Positions 10,236 to 19,200 of a DNA stretch of 25,200 bases are shown here, one piece after another. Every line of letters starts with the position of its first letter. Position 1 is the stretch's first letter. A program made the translations under genes and the position numbers. Origin of the DNA: Mnemiopsis leidyi (Eukaryota > Ctenophora > Tentaculata > Lobata > Bolinopsidae); assembly GCA_000226015.1 (NCBI GenBank), contig JH157001.1:258485-283684 (forward strand), in the 5' to 3' direction. The notes beneath the pieces were generated by a model. The model did not search any database and had not been told where the DNA came from. It was given only the letters and a program-made list of their open reading frames with translations.

Positions 10236-10697
10236 GTTGGATTTGTTGTTGTTACTGTAACTGTTGGAAGTGGATGTTTGATGATTTGTACCTGGATCAA
10301 ATCCTTATATATACGGTATACTGCTTGCCGGCACGAAACAACAAGGCGTCGGGTGGCACATTCCGAGCGACCTACTCATGATACCCAACGTCACCGCTCA
10401 CGTGATATCTGAGACCAGAGGGCCGACAAGCAGGAGGGTAGTTGTCACGTGAACACATGCAGGGGGACTTGATCTCGGTAGTTGGACACGTGATCTCATT
10501 TCACACCACCCTTCTCATCTACACACGCGCAGGTGTAAATACCGGAGGTGTGGCATGCCAGAGGGCTGACAACTGGGGTATAAGAATCAAGATGTCCAAA
10601 CTGTCTAGACACAAGTTCTAGTTTCACTTCAGACCTGCAAGCTCCACCAACAATCCTTAACAAGTTGACAACTCATTCTCACATCCTTACAAACAAG
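10236..10697. promoter_or_regulatory. Bidirectional promoter between two small intronless genes
   Basis: Minus side: TATATATAA at 10305-10313 on the minus strand, 70 bases before its ATG. Plus side: TATAAG at 10579-10584, 114 bases before its ATG. About 265 bases separate the boxes and hold three CACGTG sites. Shared control of the pair is inferred. Confidence 0.6.
10399..10492. promoter_or_regulatory. Three CACGTG E-boxes
   Basis: CACGTG at 10399-10404, 10446-10451 and 10487-10492, spaced 47 and 41 bases. The flanks are TCACGTGAT, GTCACGTGAA and GACACGTGAT. Such sites bind bHLH-ZIP factors (Myc/Max, USF, MITF/TFE); which factor acts here is unknown. Confidence 0.6.
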
Positions 10698-11273
10698 ATG
10701 TCTGACGTTAAGAAGTACACCCGATCAACAATCCTCACCACTCTCTCTACTCTCGCCAGGTCTCAAACTCGTCTCCATCTAATGGTCAACCGACTTTTTG
10801 ATGCCCGATTTTCGGTGGATAAACAACTCCAGAGGATATGTTCGACAGAGAGATGCTACGGTGTGACGAGTCCTTCGAAATCGGAGCACGAAACCTACGT
10901 CCTACGCACCAGGAACCTCAACAAACTATCTGCTAGCCGTTGCGAACCACCAAACTCTCTCTGTGAAGAACACTTTTCTCACCTTTCACGACAATTCCAG
11001 AAGACAACCCTCGACAGGACTCCAGGAACAACTTCCAAAAATCCTACAAAATTTCAGAACCAGCAGGACCTGACACCGCGGGAGAGACGGCTACTGGAGA
11101 AGCAGGACGGTATTGATCGGGAGTTGGAGCTCTGTTTTGCTGCTCTGAAAGTCGTGGCAGTCAAGTTTAGTCGTATGGTACAGATCTTGAGGGAGATGGA
11201 CAACAACCTCAGTTCCAGGGAGGTGGACTATACAATGGTGTGCTACCGACCTACTTATGGATCTTGTGTTTGA
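10698..11273 (+). CDS. Small basic protein with C-terminal helical heptads, intronless
   Basis: Not recognised by family. I start at ATG 10698 (MSDVKKYTRSTILTTLSTLA), which has A at -3 and lies about 115 bases after a TATAAG box; the frame is also open upstream but without ATG. The product has 191 residues. The N-terminal 45 residues look helical and Ser/Thr-rich. The middle is basic with scattered Cys (about 50-125). Residues about 126-180 (LTPRERRLLEKQDGIDRELE, then LCFAALKVVAVKFSRMVQIL) look like a coiled coil. It has no signal peptide or membrane helix, so it is probably cytoplasmic or nuclear. Its promoter is shared with the divergent minus gene at 9717-10235. It lies opposite to, and between, exons of the SAM-type gene. 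The 3' flank is T-rich. Confidence 0.7.
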   Translation: MSDVKKYTRSTILTTLSTLARSQTRLHLMVNRLFDARFSVDKQLQRICSTERCYGVTSPSKSEHETYVLRTRNLNKLSASRCEPPNSLCEEHFSHLSRQFQKTTLDRTPGTTSKNPTKFQNQQDLTPRERRLLEKQDGIDRELELCFAALKVVAVKFSRMVQILREMDNNLSSREVDYTMVCYRPTYGSCV

Positions 11274-11636
11274 GCTGCTGATTTTTTTTCTAACTTTGGA
11301 TTTTATGTTTTACTTTTATTCATTATTATGTTTTATTATATATTCAATTTTACTATGATGCTTAAAAAATTGTTTGCTTCAGTTTCCAGTTCAGGAGCTA
11401 GCCAGCTACTATCGTAAATTTAAAATCTAAGGATAGTATAAATAGAAATACGTAATACGATGTGGCCTAAAATCAAGTTACTCTGCTGTACAGACTAGTA
11501 TGCAATATAAGTAAGATAAGATAAGTTCAAATGAATTAAAGGTACCGCTATCTTTAAAGGTGCTTTAATAGCGAAGTAATATACAAGTCTGAAGTCAAAA
11601 GCAAAAACCGATTTATAAAGATAAATTCGTAGTTAC

Positions 11637-14600
11637 CTTGTATTGAGAGACGCATCCGAACGTTTTAATTTCTTAACGGCATACTCCAACAGTTTAGCCT
11701 GGCCCAACTTTATAGGTAATTTCTGAAAATAAAGGAACCTTAAAATTCCAAAATCTACCCCATTCTGTCCTGAATTATTGAATTCAACCCGAGATCGTAA
11801 CTCATTCATCATAGTGACAGCCTTATTCTAAACTAGATAAGTAGATAACACACCGTACATACTTAACACATGTCAAGATCAAGTTCAAACCTTGATATCC
11901 TCAGCGTTAAGTAGTCTGACTGTGCTCAGATCATCTATCTCGTTACTCCGTAGAACGTCTAAGGTGCTATCCTTGAGGTGGGACAAGTTTCCCCATTCCT
12001 CGAAGGTCTCCCCGTGCTGCGGGTACGCGATCTGAAAATTGTCTACATCAGTTGATAGAAAATTGTCTACATCAGTTGATAGAAAACTGTCTACATCAGT
12101 CGATAGAAAATTGTCTACATCAGTCGATAGAAAATTGTCTACATCAGTCGATAGAAAATTGTCTACATCAGTCGATAGAAAATTGTCTACATCAGTCGAT
12201 AGAAAATTGTCTACATCAGTCGATAGAAATAACATCTTATTTGGTGGAGATAAGAATAGATACTGAAACATCTGGTGCTTCAAAACTGCATGTCGTATGA
12301 TAAAATTGAAGTGGCTGCGTGCCAAAATGCATCTTATTAGCTTATTAAAGGGCGACTCTCCTTTAAGTCTAAGTTCATCCCCGATAAAGTTAAGTTTCAG
12401 ACTGAATTTTGGATAATAGGTATCCGCTGAACAGTTCAATATCTGGACAAGAATTATTAAAAAGAGTTTAATTACTTCGCTGGATATATTGGTGATGTCT
12501 TCCTCATTCATGGCGCTCCCCAGGCTACAACTAAAATTGTTTTGATCAGAAGATCGCGAGAATCAAGAGTTACTGATAATGATATGAAGTTTCCATCTCT
12601 AGTAAAATACTTGAACGAAATGCGTCCAGTAGTTGCACCCGTCAACATCGAAATTTTTGATTGAGACCCAAAAACTTATATGAATTGCCGCGTAGTTTGC
12701 ATAAAATTTTTGGAAAATATCGAAAAATAGGAATTAAAGTTCTATCAACAAAATCAGAATAACTTCAGAACCGATCATGCACCTTACAGCATGACATTGG
12801 AAACAAATAAATCAAGTCCATAATTTCCAGAAGCGTTACACAAAACAAATCCAGGAGCTGGTGGAGCTGGCCCTGACCCGACTTGTCCCTCAGGTGGCGC
12901 AATCCCACCAATAGCAGCATCCTCTCACCACCTAACTGATTTGAATCGTGAGGATGAAACCCTAGCCCACCGGATAGTTCCCCCGCCACGTCATCAAACT
13001 GGTTGCCCTAGGCAACGGCTCTAAATTCAATGACCTGCGACCGTTGTCAGGGAACAGCAACGGACAATTCGATTCAAAATGTTGGACGGATAGATTAAAA
13101 GATGGTCGATAGTTTGCCAACTAGAGCTAAAACTGTGCGGGTGTTTCTAATGCTATGACGATTATAATTCCTCAGTTAGTTTGAAGAGCAGAGCAGGGAA
13201 TGAAGAAACGTAAGATTCATTACAGACGTCCTGACTTTCAGTCCCACAGTCGGCGAAGTGCCAAACTCAATGATCTGTTGCGGGTTAAGGTTTTTGCACC
13301 TATTTAATTGTCTGACGTTGGTTTACTTGCCTAATGATAACAGGCACATTTCACTGTTAAGACGAGAAACCCAATGACCAATAAAGCAACTTAAGCTAAT
13401 AAGACAAGGTTGGAGAATTTTACAGACGCTGTAAATGCCATTAAAGAACTGAAAATTTCAAAGCTCGTTTTCAAATGTCCATCCACTTGGTGTTGAACAA
13501 CAAAAGTTCCTTACCTTGGAAGTTGAACACGAAGAGAAGTTCGTTCGAACAGCCATGAACCGTTCGCGACTATCGATTAAGCGAAACTATGCTCAACGAA
13601 TCTAAATAACAATAAAAACATTGGCAATACTAGCTAGTCATTTTTATAAATATCTTAGTCAGCCCGTGCTTCGGATGCTAAGTTCGACTACAATTAATGA
13701 TGTACATCAAAATGCTCAAAGATTCTGAAACATCAAAAAACATAGACTCGCGGGTACCCGAGAAAATGTACAAAAATATACTCTATATATGGCGGTAATT
13801 GAGCCGGTAATCATGAGTCAACCAGTAGATATTGTACAATCTCGGCAGGATAGATTACGGGCGGTCTAAAGAGGGGCCACAGAGCATGGTGGTTGACGTC
13901 ACAAATAGCAGCTAATACATTGACCGGGACAAAGTTTTACATTGTATCGTACCTACGTCTGATTTACTAGAGGGTAATGGAGGGACGAGGCTGTAGCCTG
14001 ATTTGATGGTATCTTGTGACAAAAAAGCACTTACGGCTATAGAGTCGGTTGTGTAGTTGTACATATAGTTCTGAGACGTAATTATTGACAAAAAACCCAA
14101 CTAATAATCTTAGGCGCCACTGCGGGTTGACAAGTACATAGTCTCCAAAACGAAAGATGAGATCAAATTTATGTTGTTGTTTAACGGCTAGTTTAAGTTA
14201 AACTTATATGACTGATGTTATATTATAGCATCATCACCTCAAGTATCATAGTAAAGGGTGCCCTTTCAGATCGAACTTGGTATTTTAAAGATAAAGGATA
14301 TAGCTCAATGCTCAATAACTTTAGAAAATGAAGTGATAGCTTCATTGTAGGAAGGCAGTACCATGAAGTTCAGGGCTCTCATTCCTGTCCTCCACCCGGA
14401 TTAAGTTGACCCACGCCCGAAGTAAGCAAAAAGCCTCAACTTCTCGCCAACTAATAAACTCGGCCCCATTTCTAGCACGAGCTTAGGATCACAAACACTC
14501 ACAGTGCCGACATGGCCCGAAACTTACTCACCTGATAAGAGGGGGCAGGGGGAGCGAGTAGGCCTTGCCAATGCCAGGTAGGGGCACTGGGCACACCTCT

Positions 14601-14644
14601 GGTAGCTATTTCAAACCCTAACTCCAGAACTACCATGACTTCAT
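11637..14644 (-). CDS. SAM-like domain gene, five predicted exons (ends of the gene uncertain)
   Basis: Predicted exons in gene order: 14644-14532, 14070-14035, 12998-12840 (possibly from 13007), 12031-11891, 11722-11637. All borders are GT-AG and phases agree. The last two exons join in phase to DVLRSNEIDDLSTVRLLNAE followed by DIKKLPIKLGQAKLLEYAVK. This has the pattern of the C-terminal two thirds of a SAM domain (NEID..LL..LxxEDIKxL.IKLG...LL.AxKKL), a five-helix protein or RNA interaction module. Upstream exons encode a Pro/Trp-rich piece (APTWHWQGLLAPPAPSYQ), a 12-residue exon (NYMYNYTTDSIA) and a Gly/Leu-rich piece (ERMLLLVGLRHLRDKSGQG); none is recognised. The SAM exons are fairly secure and the N-terminal ones less so. 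No initiator ATG is assigned. The last exon ends with two bases of a codon, which fits the exons at 8871-9044 and 8068-8146. Confidence 0.55.
12034..12225. repeat. 24-base tandem repeat, 8 copies, directly before a 3' splice site
   Basis: Eight units of gaaaattgtctacatcagtcgata-type sequence run head to tail. Copies 1-2 carry gttgata and copy 3 carries aaaactg. On the minus strand each unit has a CTGAT branch-point-like core followed by a TTTTC tract. The unit nearest the exon runs into the acceptor TTTTCAG at 12035-12032, upstream of the SAM exon starting at 12031. The 24-base period leaves reading frames open on both strands; I take these as chance. Confidence 0.9.
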
Positions 14645-14761
14645 CTGCTCATCACATCAACATCAAGGTTAGCAACGGTAAAAGTAATAAATACAAAATA
14701 TGCAGGACGTATATATAATCATAAATTTGACTTACGACGTATGAATATAAGCTCTACTTAC

Positions 14762-14903
14762 GGAGGTCAACTTCCAAGCTACGGGCGGTACCGCTCCACG
14801 CTTTTCGTAAACCACTTTAGACGTAGAAGCCATGATAACACACTCGACACAGGACGTAGAGTGACTAGAGGTAGACTGGAGCACGTTCACATAGTACGGA
14901 GAG
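14762..14903 (-). CDS. Candidate exon of an unassigned minus-strand gene
   Basis: The acceptor GCCTGACTTTCAG and the strong donor TCC/GTAAGT bound a frame of 47 codons with no stop (SPYYVNVLQSTSSHSTSCVE, ending GAVPPVAWKLTS). The other two frames have stops. It ends on a codon boundary, whereas the next exon candidate (14644) needs one preceding base, so the two cannot join directly. An overlapping plus-strand frame of 79 codons is less convincing. Confidence 0.35.
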
Positions 14904-15605
14904 CTGAAAGTCAGGCGAGTTTAGGAGCGGGAGTTAGAGGAGCTCGTTACTTTGAGATGGGATGCCTGGTTGGTCCTTGACTCGGAGAAAAGATATTTCG
15001 GGAAGGAGATTTCATTTTGCATCGTTGCAGAATTATACAAGTGTAGATTAAGGCTCTAGTGACAGGAATTATTCAGATTTGGACGACTCGATTTGGTACA
15101 CTTGTACAATTAAAAGAAGTTAGACAAAGCTCAGTGGGTTTTTTAGTTAGCAATCACAATTTCGGGGAATTACTTTCAGCGAGGTTGCTTTAACCTTTGA
15201 AAATAAAAGAAGCTATAATATGTCAGCTGCGATTATCATTTTATTAGACTAAGATAATAGTGAGCTTGTCAACTATCGCAGTGAATAATCACACAGCCAG
15301 TCGCAATATTAATTCTGGTTACTCTTAAGGCTCAAATTCAATGTGAAGGAAAGAAAAAAATCGTATCAAATAAATTACACAATGCCATAATATGTAATGA
15401 AAAGTAGCATCTTGAAAAAAATATTTAACAACTAATTAGAATTATACTGATATACTTCACACTTACTCGTTATGTAACTTCATATTATGTATGCCATAGA
15501 TATAACGCACTTTATACAATAAACATTACACAATTTATAACAAAGGCTGAAAGGCACACACAATTATACATTTCACACAAATACAAACCTTAAAACAAAC
15601 TCTTT
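14904..15605. other. AT-rich non-coding stretch
   Basis: No supported reading frame on either strand. It lies between candidate minus exons ending near 14903 and 15606 and may contain 3' flanking sequence of the latter. Confidence 0.35.
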
Positions 15606-15740
15606 TCAAACAGCAAGCTCCCGAAGATTAGACTGATCCAGAACAAGATCTGGGAGAGATAAGGCGGAGATGGGACGGAGAATTAGCCCGGTCAACTGCT
15701 GGTGATGTTGCCGCAATATAACATGCACCCCGGCCATTAC
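15606..15740 (-). CDS. Candidate terminal exon of an unassigned minus-strand gene
   Basis: After the acceptor CTTACTTGACCAG, 44 codons run to TGA: MAGVHVILRQHHQQLTGLIL, then RPISALSLPDLVLDQSNLRE and LAV. Composition and phase look coding. It lies about 480 bases beyond the MSH4 stop, on the same strand. It may be an alternative MSH4 end or the last exon of another gene. No partner exon is identified. Confidence 0.3.
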   Translation of the reverse strand, partial: VMAGVHVILRQHHQQLTGLILRPISALSLPDLVLDQSNLRELAV

Positions 15741-16218
15741 CTGGTCAAGTAAGCAGAGATTAGTGTTCGTTACCGGGCAATATTAGACCTGGGTGAGGTT
15801 AGGGACTGGACCTTATTGAATAATGTGTTTCCGGGGGCACAAGAAAAGTTAATATTGTAGTTTGAGAATGAAAAGCAGCGGCTATTTTAGTCTCTTTATA
15901 ATTCTAGATTACTTTTATGAAATTAGGGAGAAGAGATTAATATGATAATATGATATTAGCTTCTGCTCTTATAGCCATATCGTAGCATTTTGTGATTTTC
16001 ATAAAACTCAGAGATGAAATTTGAACATGTAGAGGGTATTAATGCAGTAAAAAACAACCGAATATCCAAGAAAAACCAATTCAATATTCTCAACATATTT
16101 AATATTAAGTTAACATGTCAGTGACCAGTGTTATATCTTGTTTTCAAAGATTTAATAACTTAGCAAAATAAAAATCTGAGAAAGTAAGTATAAATCTGGG
16201 AAAATAATATGTATCAAG

Positions 16219-19200
16219 CTAACTTAGTTTTCTTTTAACAGACAATCCTTTGTAAAACTTAGCATTTTTACACGACGATTCATTAAGAACAGACAAACTT
16301 GACGATTGGGTCTGAAACCTAAATTCAAAGTTTTTCTCCTCAGAGAAATCAGAGGTGGATGCTTCCCTAATGTTCGATTGAGATTTAGAAGTAGAATACT
16401 CCACATCAAACCGACTTGTGTTTATATCGTTATCATTTCTTCTAAACCCTGGAAGATTCTCATCTGTTGTGTTTAGATGATCAGTTCTGTCTGACTGAGA
16501 TGCTCCACTTCTGGACAATCTGTCTGAGTATCCTCTGGAGGTGGAATATTCGACGTCAAATTTACGTCTTTTGTCCGCACCACCTCTCGAATACTCTGGA
16601 TTGCAATCTCGAGTGATATTATCCAGACTGCTGATGGCGATCGAATTGACATTTCCATCTGCATCCAAAGCTGTCACATCCGTCAAACTCATATCGGTGT
16701 AGTCTAACTCGGTGCTTTCATTAGAAGCTACCGAAGTGTCAATGGTTTTCTGGGCGACCGCACCGTCAAACGAAACTTCCTTCGAACTCCTACCACCGTC
16801 CTCAGTGATTCCATCCATGTCGCTGGAGTCATTCATCCTTAAGCATTCTTCTTGTAAACTTTTCAAGTAATTCATCATCTCATTCTCGCTCATAGCATTG
16901 TTTTTCACTGTTTGCAGCAAATGTTCGGCAAGCGAGTAAACATTTTGTTCATTCATCTCTTTTTCGGTTCTCGCAGGCGTTGTCGAGTACGAACAATTTT
17001 TCTGCAACTCTGCCGAAATTTTCTCAGCGTCAGCGGTTATTTCGGGTGGTAGAGCGGAGAGTTTTGCCAGCTTGATCCCGTAGTTTTTATGAGGACCCGG
17101 ACCCTTGCTTAGCTTCCGGAGAAACTGAACTTTCTCAGATGTTGATTCTGGAGCTAGCTCGTAGTTTACCTGTACGTTAATTATTACATTGTATCAACTA
17201 GTCATTTGGAAGTATTGTCCTCTTTTATAACTGCAATACACATTTCATTTGAGATAGTGAGTCAGGGTAAATAAAATAATTACAGTAAAATGAATTGATC
17301 AAAATAAAGGGGGTGGTGTGGTATATGCAATGGAAATCAATTAAGACCGAACACGGAATTCCCACTTGAAAGTTGAAGCACAATAATCAATAACTCGACC
17401 GAGAAAGTAAAAAGTTGACCTGGAAGTGGTAGTTCACAACATTGGGATATATATTCTCCAGGTGCTCCAACTCCTGGAAGTGAGTCACGAAAAACACGAA
17501 CGGTTTGGAGTGAGTAAGAATGTGCTCGGAGATAGCGAAACAGAGGGCAGCTCCCTCTTCTACTCCAGTTCCTCGTCCCAGTTCGTCTATTATCACCAGA
17601 CTCCTGGAAGGTTGTGCCTTTTTGCGTCATCGGCGGAAAAGGCACAGTTACGGGAAAAATTCCAATCTTGAAAGAACATAATATGTGTCGGTGCAACTTC
17701 AAAAATCATGATTAAAATCATCAAAATAAAGTTTATTTCACTTACTTATCAGTGATATTGTCTAAGATAAACTTGATTTCCCTCATTTCAATGGTGAACG
17801 TGGATGCGTTAGTCTCAATATCGTCATCACACCCAATACGTGAGAAGATGTTGTCTACAAGTTTAAGAGAAGCGTAAGAGGCCGGGATAAAACATCCAAC
17901 TTGGGCCATGATTTGGAGGAGAGCTACCTGCTTGATGTAGGTGCTTTTTCCGCTCATGTTTGGGCCTGAGTGAGGGTTTTATTGAAAGGGAAAGAAATGT
18001 GTGTACTTTATCATATAGTTTTAACACTTCGGACGGTTTTTTCATTTGTAATATTTGTTTTTAAGAAATTTACCGGTAATGATGTTGAAAGAACTAGCGG
18101 ACGACGCAAAAACATCGTTAGAGACAGCTTGTACAGAATCAATCTTGCCAATTATGGGGTGTACAGAGTCTTTAAGAGCTAGAGTATCAGTGAATTCAGG
18201 TCTGAAATAAAAAGTGATATTATGATGTTAGTCAACAATGAACGCGGAGAAAATTGAACATGCTAAAATTTTTAACCAAGGTTGTAAAACGAAAGTTCAA
18301 ATTTGAAACTGTAAACGAAAGAAGAATTGCGGACGCTTTCATTGCTTCAGGCGACCGTTGAATTTTCCGTTTCATGTCGTCGCTTATTGCTATTAAAATT
18401 CACGGAATTTTAAATCAAAATACGCAACCACTGTTTTTGTTTTGAAACCCCACGGTGGAGGCTGGTACAGTACCGAGATATTTATTTATTACAATAATTC
18501 ATAATAATATCGTATTATTTAATTACAACACACAAAACTAAGGTATAGTATAAACGGGAGTTTTTTCCCTGGTCGCGCTGGCCAGCGCTATAATATCAAA
18601 AAGTCACTGTTTAGTTAAGTTGAGTTTGATGCGTTTGGTTACTGGTCAGATTCACTTACCAGACGTAATTTCGGTTCTAATTTTAATTATTTTGCACGTG
18701 TGAATACAGACACGCGAACTATAATGCATCCGTTCGATGCATGAATTAAAAAGTCCACGCTGCACGCTATACACGTGCAAATGGCAAAATACGGGAAAAA
18801 ATTTAGGATCAGGAGTAAAAATTTAAATTTTCCAATTTTCAACAATCACATTAACAAGGTGGGTGCTGCACTCACCTGGTGTAATCAGAAAGAGCACATA
18901 CAGCAGCGAAAGACGTAATCATGTCTAGCATGGCGCTGCACTCCGAGAGTTTGTAGAGGCAGCCAACCAGCGGGTAAATCTCTTGTAGCAAACCTTTCGT
19001 CACCTAAACAAGACAGATTTGATAAAACAGAAATTCTTGGATATTTTCGTAGAACCCTTTAGTACAACCTTATTTATCGCCGTTTGATATACTCTGCACT
19101 AAGTCACTATAAGCCTCTCACATTGTTGTTAAATACGTCATAAAATCTAACTACGGCGTATGCGATTTTTTAAAAATACGTACGAATACGTGAACGAAAA

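Noticed and set aside
12034-12225. CRISPR array
   Set aside because: Direct head-to-tail repeat without spacers, in an animal intron, with no cas genes.
12039-12300. Two plus-strand frames across the same repeat
   Set aside because: They are open only because the repeat period is a multiple of three.
11885-12511. A 208-codon minus frame with eight STDVDNFL-type octads as one protein
   Set aside because: A splice acceptor (TTTTCAG) sits exactly where recognisable SAM-like coding begins, the upstream part is AT-rich and unlike its neighbours, and a 24-base repeat keeps any frame open. I kept only 11891-12031 as coding.
12476-12530. Possible exon reading LGSAMNEEDITNISSE with donor GAA/GTAATT
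   Set aside because: Its start phase fits neither the exon ending at 12840 nor the one starting at 12031.
13507-13573. Possible exon with strong donor CCAAG/GTAAGG
   Set aside because: No acceptor gives an open frame whose phase fits a neighbouring exon.
13912-14034. Continuation of the 14070 exon to a stop at 13912
   Set aside because: The donor GCC/GTAAGT at 14035 is strong and gives the right phase for the next exon; read-through remains possible as an alternative end.
14741-14980. 79-codon plus-strand frame, Arg-rich
   Set aside because: The minus strand of the same region has better splice signals and composition; the Arg-rich frame looks like a shadow.
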